Origin: Candidatus Aphodenecus pullistercoris
GTDB lineage: Bacteria; Spirochaetota; Spirochaetia; Sphaerochaetales; Sphaerochaetaceae
Direction of reading: 5' to 3'
Length of the DNA stretch: 53,177 bases
Assembly (NCBI GenBank): GCA_017694495.1
Contig: JADIMU010000064.1
Span: 1-53,177, forward strand
Positions 31,642 to 40,095 of the stretch are shown piece by piece; the stretch's first letter is position 1; each line of letters opens with the position of its first letter. Below the pieces are notes generated by a model that ran no database searches, had not been told where the DNA came from, and saw only the letters and a program-made list of their open reading frames with translations. A program made the translations under genes and the position numbers.

Positions 31642-32285
31642 AATTCCCTCCCTAGCTCCTCCACACTGGATGCCAGTGGACCGATCCCCTGGCCTACGAG
31701 GTCGAGTGCGCTGCGATAGCCGTAGCTCACAATGAGCGGCCTCACACCTGCGTTCCTGGCAGTCTGCCAGTCGACCTCGCTGTCGCCCACCATTGTAACA
31801 TCCTCACAGGTGGCCTTGCAAAGCTCAATGAAGTCCTCCACACCTTTTTTGTCAGGTTTGGGCCTCTCTCCCTCCATAAGACCACGCACGAAGTCGAAGC
31901 GTCCCGGAAGAAGGCGTCCAATGATCTCCTGGACGAGGCTGTCGGCCTTGTTGGACAGGACGCCCAGCATGCAGCCCATCCCCTTCGCCTCATCAAGCAG
32001 TTGAGGTATGCCATCGTAGACGCGCGAATGGACACAGGCGTTGGCTGAGTAGAAGTCGACGAGCTCCCTGTAGAGGATGTCGAGCTCGTCCTCCGGATAG
32101 GCCGCACGTGAGTACCAGAGGGCACCGATGAGGGCCTTCCTCAGCCCATTGCCGACCACCGCCCGGCACTCCGAGGCCGAGATTTCCCGGCAACAGCACA
32201 GGGCCATCACATGGTTGAGGGCGGCACGGATGTCCTCGAGTGTGTCGACAAGGGTGCCGTCAAGATCGAAGAGGATTCCTTTCAT
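31632..32285 (-). CDS. HAD phosphatase, phosphoglycolate-phosphatase-like
   Basis: 217 residues. Motif I DLDGTLVDT at residue 6, VLSNKAD near 115 (motif II), KPDKK near 145 (motif III) and MVGDSEVDWQTARNAGVRPL near 160 (motif IV). The fold is Gph-type with a helical cap, acting on phosphoglycolate or similar. ATG 32285 gives the normal N-terminus; the upstream in-frame extension is not conserved. TAGACT lies 10 nt before the ATG with no Shine-Dalgarno. The stop is inside pgm. Confidence 0.82.
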   Translation of the reverse strand: MKGILFDLDGTLVDTLEDIRAALNHVMALCCCREISASECRAVVGNGLRKALIGALWYSRAAYPEDELDILYRELVDFYSANACVHSRVYDGIPQLLDEAKGMGCMLGVLSNKADSLVQEIIGRLLPGRFDFVRGLMEGERPKPDKKGVEDFIELCKATCEDVTMVGDSEVDWQTARNAGVRPLIVSYGYRSALDLVGQGIGPLASSVEELGRELWN

Positions 32286-32295
32286 AGCGACACCC

Positions 32296-32301
32296 AGTCT
32301 A
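32296..32301 (-). promoter_or_regulatory. -10 box of the gph-like gene
   Basis: Minus-strand TGCTAGACT; hexamer TAGACT ends 10 nt before the ATG. It is the same extended -10 as before mtaD. The -35 region is weak. Confidence 0.35.
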
Positions 32302-32313
32302 GCACCTGTCACA

Positions 32314-32884
32314 CTAGAGGGAGAAGGCGTAGCCGGCAATCAGACCAATCGATAAGGCGAAGGGTGCATGCCCTGTAGCTGTCACCTGGGATGTATCTTC
32401 GACCAGAGGAATTGAGAAATTCACCTTTGCCGACAGGTCGAGCATCCCGCCACCTGCGGGAATCCAGACGCCTGCATTCATTCCTATATTGAATTCCTTG
32501 CTGTAATGCGAACCGGCATCAGAATAGAATCCAAATCCGAAATAGAAATCAGCTTTGAATGAAAGACCTAATTGTCTGGACCTTAGATTAAATAACACAT
32601 CAAAGTTGAACGATCCGCCAAAGGCAAGACCAGCCTCAATCGCAGTTCCATTGCCAGCAAACCTCGAATCCATTAGGAGAGATCTGTGAGCAGTCCATAA
32701 TATAATGTGAGCAAAGTGGGTGAATTGGGATATTCTTTTGTACCAGCCAAGATATATGCGTTGAGTCCAAGCGAGAATTCCGCACTAGTCGTCACCCAGC
32801 CGCCATACTCTTTTACATTTGTCAGCATCTCCCTCTTTCCACTTCTAGTCAGGACTTGGCCATTGCCTCTCCTGCCCCGGGCAA
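32314..32884 (-). pseudogene. broken outer-membrane beta-barrel gene
   Basis: The 3' part (32673-32314) encodes 119 residues of alternating hydrophobic and polar strands (LSFKADFYFGFGFYSDAG, FALSIGLIAGYAFSL). The upstream part (to 32884), read one frame over, continues the same pattern (EYGGWVTTSAEFSLGLNAYILAGTK) and hits TAA at about 32674. One frameshift there joins the two. No signal peptide is left, and a stop lies at the far 5' end, so the gene lost its start. Base composition is AT-richer than its neighbours. It is probably a decayed outer-membrane protein; the remaining 32286-32313 stretch is empty. Confidence 0.55.
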
Positions 32885-32892
32885 ACTATCCT
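32863..32892 (+). promoter_or_regulatory. rlmI promoter, likely leaderless
   Basis: TTGCCT (32863-32868), 18 nt, TATCCT (32887-32892), ending 6 nt before ATG 32899. No ribosome site. Confidence 0.5.
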
Positions 32893-32898
32893 AGGGCC

Positions 32899-34116
32899 AT
32901 GTACACCATCACGATAAGGCGCGGGAGGGAGGACATCCTGCGCAAGCACAACAGCAAGGTCTACTCAGGAGCCATCGCGGCGATTGAACCTGTCTATTCT
33001 GGCCCATCCCTTGCCAGAGTCCTGGACGCAGACGGCCGCTTCATCGCCTGGGGAAGCTATGACGAGGAGAGCCACACTGTCCTGACATTGCTCAGCTGGA
33101 GGGAGGAGGTAGTGCCCGACGACGGCTGGCTGGAGGCCATGGTCGCCAATGCAGTCGACAACAGGAAGCATCTGATCGACGAAAGGACCAATGCAGTGCG
33201 CCTCATACATGGTGATGCCGACTTCATTCCCGGCCTTGCGGCGGACCTCTATGGAGACGAGATCCGCATCCTCATCTCCTCGCGCTTCGCCCACCGCCAT
33301 CTCGAGACGGTCGTGAAGGCCCTCTTCAACTGCACGAAGGCCCAGTGGATCTCGAGCAAGGTGGATGCGCTCTACGCTCCCAGCGAGCACTTGAAGAAGG
33401 AGGAGCGCAACTTCAGCCGTGGTGGCGAGGAGAAGGGCCGCAGGGAAGGCAACACAGCCTTCCTTGAGGACGGAATCCTCTATGAGATCACCAGCGGCAT
33501 AAGCCAGAAGAGCGGCTTCTACCTCGACCAGAGGAACAACAGGCACATCGTCGAAGGCTACGCCGCCGGACGGCGCTGCCTCGATGCATGCTCCTTCACG
33601 GGAGCCTTCACACTCCACCTCCTCAGGGGAGGAGCCGAGAGCGTCCTCGCATGCGACGCCTCCGAGTCCGTCCTCCGCCACCTCCTCTATCAGGTGAACA
33701 TCAACGAGGACAGAGGCCTCATCCCCGCCGGCTCCAGGAGCCGCGTGGCCATTCGCAAGGACGACGTCTTCTCCCTGGTGCGCCAGATCGAGGAAGACGA
33801 GTTCGACCTCATAGTCCTCGACCCGCCCAAGCTGGCCAAGAAGCGTGACGAGAGGGATGGCGCGATGCGCGGCTACAAGGACCTCAACCTCTGGGCCATG
33901 CGGAAGATCAGGGACGGAGGAATCGTCGCAGCCTTCTCCTGCTCAGGCGCCATCAGCCGCCAGGACTTCCACACTGCGGTCTCCTATGCGGCCGCGGACG
34001 CCCACGTCGACCTCCAGATCCTCGAGGAGCTGAGCGCGGGACCTGACCATCCGGTACGCGCCTCGATGAGTGAGACGGCCTACCTCAAGGGCCTCGTCTA
34101 TCGGGTCGTGAAGTGA
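32899..34116 (+). CDS. rlmI: class I rRNA methyltransferase, RlmI type
   Basis: 405 residues. An N-terminal PUA-like RNA-binding domain (to about 75), then a Rossmann methyltransferase with LDACSFTGAFTLHLLRGGAESVLACDAS near 230-257 (SAM site) and LIVLDPPKLAKK near 304 (DPPK motif), ending in AFSCSGAIS. The RlmI family methylates C1962 of 23S rRNA. A long open frame from 32707 exists, but the family N-terminus fits ATG 32899. The stop overlaps the next gene's start (TGATG). Confidence 0.88.
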   Translation: MYTITIRRGREDILRKHNSKVYSGAIAAIEPVYSGPSLARVLDADGRFIAWGSYDEESHTVLTLLSWREEVVPDDGWLEAMVANAVDNRKHLIDERTNAVRLIHGDADFIPGLAADLYGDEIRILISSRFAHRHLETVVKALFNCTKAQWISSKVDALYAPSEHLKKEERNFSRGGEEKGRREGNTAFLEDGILYEITSGISQKSGFYLDQRNNRHIVEGYAAGRRCLDACSFTGAFTLHLLRGGAESVLACDASESVLRHLLYQVNINEDRGLIPAGSRSRVAIRKDDVFSLVRQIEEDEFDLIVLDPPKLAKKRDERDGAMRGYKDLNLWAMRKIRDGGIVAAFSCSGAISRQDFHTAVSYAAADAHVDLQILEELSAGPDHPVRASMSETAYLKGLVYRVVK

Positions 34117-34466
34117 TGAGGCACATGCGCAAGGCGGACATCGTGGTCATCTTCCTCCTTCTGGCCATCCCGCTTGGCATCCTCTTCGCTTCACCACGCG
34201 GTGCGCTCTTCGTGGAGATCGAGTGCCAGGAAGGCACATACCGCTACAGCCTGGACGACGAGGTCAGGTTGACGGTCACAGGACCTGTCGGCGAGACGAC
34301 AATCGAGATCTCTCATGGAAAGGCGAGGATAGCCGCCTCCGACTGTCCCACGAAAAGCTGCACGCGAGGCTCGATCGACAGCAGCCCGCAGACCCTCGTC
34401 TGCCTGCCCAACCAGGTCGTCGTGAGCATAAGCGGAGAAGGAGGTGCCGATGCGATCGCCTACTGA
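34116..34466 (+). CDS. NusG domain II-containing membrane-anchored protein
   Basis: 116 residues. An N-terminal membrane anchor (VVIFLLLAIPLGILFA) precedes a NusG-domain-II-like barrel with ISHGKARIAASDCPTKSCTRGSIDSSPQTLVCLPNQVVVSI, the COG5341 signature with two conserved Cys (DCP...SC). Such proteins pair with Gx-transporter genes in many Firmicutes and spirochaetes, but their function is unsettled; an extracytoplasmic role is likely. Start ATG 34116 overlaps the rlmI stop (TGATG). A GTG 3 nt earlier is also possible. The Gx gene begins 17 nt before its stop. Confidence 0.8.
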   Translation: MRHMRKADIVVIFLLLAIPLGILFASPRGALFVEIECQEGTYRYSLDDEVRLTVTGPVGETTIEISHGKARIAASDCPTKSCTRGSIDSSPQTLVCLPNQVVVSISGEGGADAIAY

Positions 34467-35487
34467 GGTCGCCTACCTCGCCGCCCTCTCGCTCACGCTG
34501 AGCATCGTAGAGGCTGGCCTGCCCCAGGCCATACCCTTCCTGCGCATTGGACTGGCAAACCTCGTCCTGCTGTGGGCTCTGGAGAGGCTGTGCGCCAAGG
34601 ACTACCTGGCCCTGGCCGCCTTGAAATGGTTCCTCTCATGCCTCGTGTCGGGCATACTCATCTCGCCCTACGCTCTGGTGAGCCTTTCGGGAAACGCGGC
34701 CAGCGCACTCGCGATGCTCCTTGTACACAAGGTAGCCGGAAACAGGCTCTCGCTATACTCGGTCTCGGCCCTGGGCGCCTGGATGTCGGCCCTTGCCCAG
34801 ATGGGAGCCACCAGCCTGATCATCTCCTCCACAGTCATGCGCCTGCTGCCCTTCATGCTCGTCTTCAACACAGCCGCAGGTCTGGTCACCGCCTTCATCG
34901 CACTGCGCCTGGAGCCGGCACGCGATGTAAGGGTCGAGGGAGTCAGGGAAAAAGGCAGGACAGGCTGGGCAAGCCTCATCCTCTTCCTTGTGGCCATCCT
35001 CGCCCTCGCCCTGACAGACGGCATCGCCACCCTCGCCATCTGCTTCGCCCTTGCCCTACTTTCATGCCACATGGCAGGACGCAGGATAAGGCCAGTGCCC
35101 TACATCATCGCGATGGTCGGCATCATCGTCTTCTCCCTGCTCGCCCCATCAGGCCGTGTGCTCTGGCTCTTCGTGACGGAAGGCGCCCTGAGGGAAGGAC
35201 TTTCCAAGGCGCTCCGCCTCTCTGCCATGGTCGCCCTCTCCCAGACGATGACGGCCTCAGTCAGCTTCTCTTCGCTCATCCTAGGCGAGGCTCTGGCGAT
35301 CAACGCATCGCTGTCGGCCCTCTTCTCCCGGACGGAGGGAAGCATCAGGAAGAGGCTCACAGAGGTCCTCTCATGCCGCACGATTGTACTGGTGCAAGGA
35401 GACAGACGTGGCACCACAGCACCCGTCACTGTCATCACGCTGGCAATCACGCTGCTGGCCATCATCTCGCGTCTGTGTATCGTTTAA
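34450..35487 (+). CDS. Gx transporter family protein, apparently fused to an EcfT-like half
   Basis: 345 residues, about ten hydrophobic segments. The first half (to about 160) is the Gx transporter/HepT-I-like family, distantly related to ECF substrate-binding S components: LPQAIPFLRIGLANLVLLW, LVSGILISPYALVSLSGNAASAL. The second half, after residue 185, resembles EcfT/CbiQ transmembrane subunits (WLFVTEGALREGLSKALRLSAMVALSQTMT). The combination suggests S and T parts in one chain; no ATPase is adjacent. ATG 34450 has AAGGAGG upstream and is preferred over GTG 34444. The NusG-II partner lies just upstream. The fusion reading is inference. Confidence 0.68.
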   Translation: MRSPTEVAYLAALSLTLSIVEAGLPQAIPFLRIGLANLVLLWALERLCAKDYLALAALKWFLSCLVSGILISPYALVSLSGNAASALAMLLVHKVAGNRLSLYSVSALGAWMSALAQMGATSLIISSTVMRLLPFMLVFNTAAGLVTAFIALRLEPARDVRVEGVREKGRTGWASLILFLVAILALALTDGIATLAICFALALLSCHMAGRRIRPVPYIIAMVGIIVFSLLAPSGRVLWLFVTEGALREGLSKALRLSAMVALSQTMTASVSFSSLILGEALAINASLSALFSRTEGSIRKRLTEVLSCRTIVLVQGDRRGTTAPVTVITLAITLLAIISRLCIV

Positions 35488-35634
35488 GCCTAGGCCCTGG
35501 TCATATTATTGCATTCCGGTACGCACTCTTTTTCCGAATAATGGGAAAAACGTAGCATTATTCCAGATCAAAACATCCTGAAAGCTCAGTTGTTGTTCCA
35601 ATCATCCCATTTAATTCGACATCTGGTCATTTAT

Positions 35635-35651
35635 TCGTGAAAACTTCACGA
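35635..35651. promoter_or_regulatory. Rex-like operator upstream of adhE
   Basis: TCGTGAA and TTCACGA are separated by AAC, a perfect inverted repeat close to the Rex-site half TTGTGAA, though Rex sites usually have a 4-nt centre. It lies 46 nt upstream of the -35 box. Confidence 0.4.
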
Positions 35652-35697
35652 CAAAGTGCCCTTATTCCTTGCTTTTCCATGTTTTAGAAGGCTGTGC

Positions 35698-35727
35698 TTG
35701 ACTACTTTGCGATTTGCCCTCGATAAT
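35698..35727 (+). promoter_or_regulatory. adhE promoter
   Basis: TTGACT (35698-35703), 18-nt spacer and GATAAT (35722-35727). The transcript would have a leader of about 25-30 nt with the ribosome site AGGAGA just before ATG 35761. Confidence 0.65.
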
Positions 35728-35760
35728 TCAGACAACGATATCAAAGATAGGAGAATTTCA

Positions 35761-38424
35761 ATGGCTAACGTAAGCACTGAGACTTTTCCCGGAGAGAAGG
35801 AACTCCAGGAACTGATTGAAAGAGTCAAGCGCGCCCAGATCATCTACGCCTCCTACTCCCAGGAGCAGGTCGACAAGATCTTCAGGGCGGCCGCCATTGC
35901 AGCCAACAATGCCCGCATCTCGCTCGCACAGGATGCAGTCCAGGAGACGGGCATGGGCATCATCGAGGACAAGGTCATCAAGAACCACTTCGCCGCCGAG
36001 TACATCTTCCACAAGTACAAGGACGAGAAGACCTGCGGCATCATCGAGGAGGACACCGGTTTCGGAATCGAGAAGATCGCCGAGCCCAAGGGCGTCATCT
36101 GCGGAATCATCCCGACCACGAACCCGACCAGCACGGCCATCTTCAAGTCCCTGATCAGCCTCAAGACGCGCAACGCGATCATCTTCTCGCCCCATCCAAG
36201 GGCCAAGAAGTGCACCTGTGACGCCGCACGCATCGTCCGCGACGCCGCCGTAGCCGCAGGAGCCCCCGAGGACATCATCGCCTGGATCGACGAGCCGACG
36301 ATGGAGAAGACGAACTTCCTGATGCATCACCCCCTGGTCAACCTGATCCTGGCCACCGGCGGTCCCGGCATGGTCAAGAGCGCCTACTCCTCCGGCAAGC
36401 CCGCCATCGGCGTCGGTGCCGGCAACACGCCTGCCCTGATCGACAAGAGCGCCAACATCAAGATGGCCGTCAGCTCGATCCTCATGTCGAAGACCTTCGA
36501 CAACGGCGTCGTGTGCGCCTCCGAGCAGTCCGTCATCGTCAACCAGGAGATCTACGACGCGGTCAAGAAGGAGTTCAAGGCCCGCGGCGCCCACTTCCTG
36601 ACGAAGGACGAGATGTCCAAGCTCGAGCCGATCATCCTCGACCCGCAGCGCGGCACGGTCAACCCGAAGATCGTCGGCCAGAGCGCCGCCAACATCGCGA
36701 AGATCGCCGGCTTCGAAGTCGATCCCAAGACCAAGGTCCTGATTGGTGAGGTCTCGAAGATCGCAGTCGACGAGCCATTCGCCCATGAGAAGCTCTCCCC
36801 CGTCCTTGGCATGTACAAGTGCCACAACTTCGGCGAGGGTGCCGACATGGCCGCCCGCCTGGTCGCCCTGGGAGGCTTCGGCCACACCTCCGTCCTCTAC
36901 ATCGACGAGAAGGAGAAGGACAAGGTCGACGCCTACGGACGCGCCGTCAAGACGAGCAGGATCCTGATCAACATGCCTGCCAGCCAGGGCGCCATCGGCG
37001 ACATCTACAACTTCCGCCTCGAGCCCTCCCTCACGCTCGGCTGCGGTTCCTGGGGCAACAACTCCATTTCCGAGAACGTCGGCCCCAAGCACCTGCTGAA
37101 CGTCAAGACACTTGCAAAGAGGAGGGAGAACATGCTTTGGTTCCGCTTGCCGCCCAAGGTTTATTTCAAGTACGGCTGCCTGCCTGTCGCATTGCAGGAG
37201 CTTGAGAACAAGAAGAGGGCCTTCATCGTCACCGACAGCTTCCTCTTCAACTCCGGCATGATCGACAGGATCACCGACCAGCTGGACCAGATGGGTGTCG
37301 AGACCGAGGTCTTCCACCAGGTCAAGCCCGATCCCACGCTGGGCACGATCAACACGGCCATGCAGCTCGTCAACTCCTACAACCCCGACGTCATCATCGC
37401 AGTCGGTGGTGGAAGCCCGATGGACGCCGCGAAGATCATCTGGCTGCTGTATGAGCATCCGGAAGTCTCCTTCGAGGGTCTGGCGCTGCGCTTCATGGAC
37501 ATCCGCAAGAGGATCTACAACTTCCCGAACATGGGCACCAAGGCTAAGCTCGTGTGCATCCCGACCACTTCCGGAACCGGTTCCGAGGTCACTCCCTTCG
37601 CCATCATCACCGATGAGAAGACCGGCATGAAGTGGGCCATCGCCGACTACGCCCTGACCCCGAGCATGGCCATCGTCGACAGCGAGCTGGCCGTCGGACA
37701 GCCCAAGGGACTGACGGCAAGCTGCGGCATCGACGTCCTGACCCACGCCCTCGAAGCGCTTGTCAGCTCGATGAGCACGGACTACACCAACGGTCTGGCC
37801 CTCGAGGCGACCCGCCTGATCTTCAAGTACCTGCCCCAGGCCTATGCCGACGGCACGAACATCAAGGCCCGCGAGAAGGTCCACAACGCCTCCACCATGG
37901 CCGGCATGGCCTTCTCCAACGCCTTCCTCGGCGTGTGCCACTCGATGGCCCACAAGCTCGGCGCCCAGTTCCATGTCCCCCATGGAATGGCCAACGCCCT
38001 CCTGCTGACCAATGTCATCCGCTTCAACAGGAACGACAACCCGACCAAGCAGGCAAGCTTCCCGCAGTACGAGTATCCTTCCGTCACCAGCCGCTACGCC
38101 AGGGCTGCCGACTACGTCGCGATGGCATGCAACGACACGCCCAACGGCGACTATGTCAACGTCAAGCCCGGCATGACGATGGACCAGAAGGTCGATGCTC
38201 TGATCGAGGGAATCGAGAAGCTGAAGAAGGAGCTGAACGTCCCCTCCTCCATCCAGGAGTGGGGTGTCGACGAGAAGGACTTCCTCGCCGTCGTGGACGA
38301 GCTCTCGGTCAAGGCCTTCGACGACCAGTGCACCGGCAGCAACCCGCGCTACCCGCTGATCAGCCAGATCAAGCAGCTCTACCTCGACTCCTTCTACGGC
38401 AGACCCTGGAAGGAAGAGGCCTGA
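35761..38424 (+). CDS. adhE: bifunctional acetaldehyde-CoA/alcohol dehydrogenase
   Basis: 887 residues. The N-terminal half (to about 440) is aldehyde dehydrogenase with the catalytic Cys (VVCASEQSVIV, about residue 252) and CoA/NAD loops. The C-terminal half is an iron-dependent alcohol dehydrogenase with AVGGGSPMDAAKIIW near 545, CIPTTSGTGSEVTPF near 600 and the metal-binding HSMAHKLGAQFHVPHGMANA near 730. It reduces acetyl-CoA to ethanol in two steps, reoxidising NADH, and forms spirosomes in relatives. Start ATG 35761 has AGGAGA before it; the earlier frame is not conserved. It is single-gene, with its own promoter, candidate redox operator and strong terminator. Confidence 0.96.
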   Translation: MANVSTETFPGEKELQELIERVKRAQIIYASYSQEQVDKIFRAAAIAANNARISLAQDAVQETGMGIIEDKVIKNHFAAEYIFHKYKDEKTCGIIEEDTGFGIEKIAEPKGVICGIIPTTNPTSTAIFKSLISLKTRNAIIFSPHPRAKKCTCDAARIVRDAAVAAGAPEDIIAWIDEPTMEKTNFLMHHPLVNLILATGGPGMVKSAYSSGKPAIGVGAGNTPALIDKSANIKMAVSSILMSKTFDNGVVCASEQSVIVNQEIYDAVKKEFKARGAHFLTKDEMSKLEPIILDPQRGTVNPKIVGQSAANIAKIAGFEVDPKTKVLIGEVSKIAVDEPFAHEKLSPVLGMYKCHNFGEGADMAARLVALGGFGHTSVLYIDEKEKDKVDAYGRAVKTSRILINMPASQGAIGDIYNFRLEPSLTLGCGSWGNNSISENVGPKHLLNVKTLAKRRENMLWFRLPPKVYFKYGCLPVALQELENKKRAFIVTDSFLFNSGMIDRITDQLDQMGVETEVFHQVKPDPTLGTINTAMQLVNSYNPDVIIAVGGGSPMDAAKIIWLLYEHPEVSFEGLALRFMDIRKRIYNFPNMGTKAKLVCIPTTSGTGSEVTPFAIITDEKTGMKWAIADYALTPSMAIVDSELAVGQPKGLTASCGIDVLTHALEALVSSMSTDYTNGLALEATRLIFKYLPQAYADGTNIKAREKVHNASTMAGMAFSNAFLGVCHSMAHKLGAQFHVPHGMANALLLTNVIRFNRNDNPTKQASFPQYEYPSVTSRYARAADYVAMACNDTPNGDYVNVKPGMTMDQKVDALIEGIEKLKKELNVPSSIQEWGVDEKDFLAVVDELSVKAFDDQCTGSNPRYPLISQIKQLYLDSFYGRPWKEEA

Positions 38425-38449
38425 GGACAGACACCTCAGACAAGTCGAC

Positions 38450-38480
38450 AAGGAGGGAGACGGTCACCGTCTCCCTCCTT
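38450..38480 (+). terminator. adhE terminator
   Basis: A 14-bp perfect stem (AAGGAGGGAGACGG with CCGTCTCCCTCCTT) closing on a TCA loop, followed by CATTCTCTCC. Confidence 0.75.
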
Positions 38481-38501
38481 CATTCTCTCCAGACAAGAAA
38501 G

Positions 38502-38536
38502 AAAAAACGAGGCCCGGGTCATCTGGAACCCGGGCC
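38502..38536 (-). terminator. terminator of the serA-serC-lrp operon
   Basis: On the minus strand GGCCCGGGT and ACCCGGGCC pair around 8 nt, then TCGTTTTTTC. It lies 25 nt past the lrp stop. Confidence 0.85.
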
Positions 38537-38560
38537 AACGCTTTCTTCAGGCTGTTCCCT

Positions 38561-39016
38561 TCAGATCAGATAGGGCACCATGAGCTTGCGGCTCTTGTAG
38601 ACGACGAAGGTCTCGATGCTCTTGATCTCGTCGATCTTGACCAGCTCGTTCTTGAAGAAGTTGAGGATCGAGAAGTCCTCCTCCACATTCAGCTGCAGGA
38701 GGACTATCATGTCGTAGCGGCCTGTGACGACGGCTGCGCTGACCACGCCCTTGAGGGCGAGCATCTGGTCGGCCTTGCGGGCGAGGTCGAGCGTCGAGAA
38801 CTTCATGCCCAGATAGGCCATCTGGATTGAAGGGATTTTGTCGGGATCGACCAGTCCCTGGAAGCTCAGCATGCCTTCATCCATCAGCTTGCCTACCCTG
38901 CTGCGCACCGTGTTCTCGGCGACGCCCAGCTCGTCGGCTATGGATGAGAAGCTCTTGCGCCCATCACCAAGGCGCCTGAAGACTTCCCTGTTGACCTCGT
39001 CCACTTTCGCAGGCAT
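38561..39016 (-). CDS. Lrp/AsnC-family transcriptional regulator
   Basis: 151 residues. A winged helix-turn-helix (FSSIADELGVAENTVRSRVGKL, residues 22-45), then a RAM/ACT-like ligand-sensing domain (AYLGMKFSTLDLARKADQML, GRYDMIVLLQLN). Lrp/AsnC proteins bind amino acids and regulate amino acid metabolism. Its start overlaps the serC stop (TAATG), so it belongs to the serine operon and may control serine synthesis; the effector is unknown. Ends at a strong terminator. Confidence 0.88.
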   Translation of the reverse strand: MPAKVDEVNREVFRRLGDGRKSFSSIADELGVAENTVRSRVGKLMDEGMLSFQGLVDPDKIPSIQMAYLGMKFSTLDLARKADQMLALKGVVSAAVVTGRYDMIVLLQLNVEEDFSILNFFKNELVKIDEIKSIETFVVYKSRKLMVPYLI

Positions 39017-40095
39017 TATCCGTTCTTCCTCTCGAACTCCTTCATGAAGTCGGCAAGGGCCTTTACGTCCTCAATCGGAAGGGCGTTGTAAAGCGATGCC
39101 CTCAGTCCACCGACGGAGCGGTGGCCCTTGAGGCCCAGCATGCCCTCGGCCTTGCTCTCGGCTACGAACTTCGCCTCCAGCTCCTCGCTGGGCAGACGGA
39201 ATACGACGTTCATCCTGGAGCGGACGGCAGGGTCGACCGGCGAGCGGAAGAAGTCGGATGAGTCGATGACGCTGTAGATCAGGCCGCTCTTCTCTGCCGC
39301 CCTCCTGTCCATGCCCTCGACGCCACCGTTGCGCTTGACCCAGTCGAGCACGAGCTTGACGGCCCAGATCGAGAAGACGGGAGGCGTGTTGTACAGGCCC
39401 TTGTCCTTCGAGTGGAGGCCATAGTCCATGTAGGCGGTGAGGTTCTCCCTCCTGCGTGAGAGCATGTCGCGCCTCATGATGATGAAGGTGGCACCGGCAG
39501 GTCCCAGGTTCTTCTGCACACCGCCGTAGATCATGGCGAAGCGGCTGACGTCGACCGGGCGTGAGAGGATGTCGGAGGACATGTCGCAGATCAAGGGCAC
39601 ATCGCCCGTGTCGGGGAAGTCCTTCCACTCGATGCCTCCGATCGTCTCGTTGGCGCAGATGTAGACGTAGGCGGCATCGGCGCTCGGCTTGACGCTGGCC
39701 GGATCGGGCAGATGGGTGTAGTTGTTCGCCTTGTCGTCGAAGATGACGTTGACACGGCCCAGCTTCTGGGCGTCGGATGTCGCCTTGTTGGCCCAGCTTC
39801 CCGTCTTGAGGTAGTCGGCGCTCTTGCCTTCAAGGAGGAAGTTCGTGGGGATCATCGTGAACTGCAGCGTCGCACCTCCACCGAGGAAGTAGACGTCATA
39901 GTCTTCCGGAATGCCCAGCAGCTCCCTGAAGAGGCCCAAGCACTCGTCGTACATCTCCTCGAACATGCCACCGCGGTGGCTGGCCTCGATCATGCTCAGT
40001 CCCTGTCCCTTGTAGTCGACGATGTTGTCGCGGATCTCCTCGAGGACTTCCACAGGAAGCACCGAGGGACCAGCAAAGAAATTCTTCTTCCTCAT
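39016..40095 (-). CDS. serC: phosphoserine aminotransferase
   Basis: 359 residues, fold-type-I PLP enzyme. FAGPSVLPVEVLEEIRDN at the N-terminus, EASHRGGMFEEM near 38, FLGGGATLQFTMIPTNFL near 70, and the Schiff-base Lys in YGGVQKNLGPAG near 190 are SerC motifs. It converts 3-phosphohydroxypyruvate and glutamate to phosphoserine. It overlaps serA by 4 nt and the lrp start by 1 nt. Confidence 0.94.
   Translation of the reverse strand: MRKKNFFAGPSVLPVEVLEEIRDNIVDYKGQGLSMIEASHRGGMFEEMYDECLGLFRELLGIPEDYDVYFLGGGATLQFTMIPTNFLLEGKSADYLKTGSWANKATSDAQKLGRVNVIFDDKANNYTHLPDPASVKPSADAAYVYICANETIGGIEWKDFPDTGDVPLICDMSSDILSRPVDVSRFAMIYGGVQKNLGPAGATFIIMRRDMLSRRRENLTAYMDYGLHSKDKGLYNTPPVFSIWAVKLVLDWVKRNGGVEGMDRRAAEKSGLIYSVIDSSDFFRSPVDPAVRSRMNVVFRLPSEELEAKFVAESKAEGMLGLKGHRSVGGLRASLYNALPIEDVKALADFMKEFERKNG

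Larger units (their letters stand above)
35488..35760. other. AT-rich intergenic control region before adhE
   Basis: 273 nt without a gene. It holds a 7-bp inverted repeat (GAATAAT 35536-35542, ATTATTC 35557-35563), the operator-like repeat at 35635 and the adhE promoter. The first repeat could end the Gx transcript, though the U-tract is weak. Confidence 0.5.

Noticed and set aside
35758-38451. 897-codon open frame antisense to adhE
   Set aside because: It mirrors the GC-rich codon pattern of adhE and is low in complexity (Val/Asp/Leu/Gly). adhE is certain.
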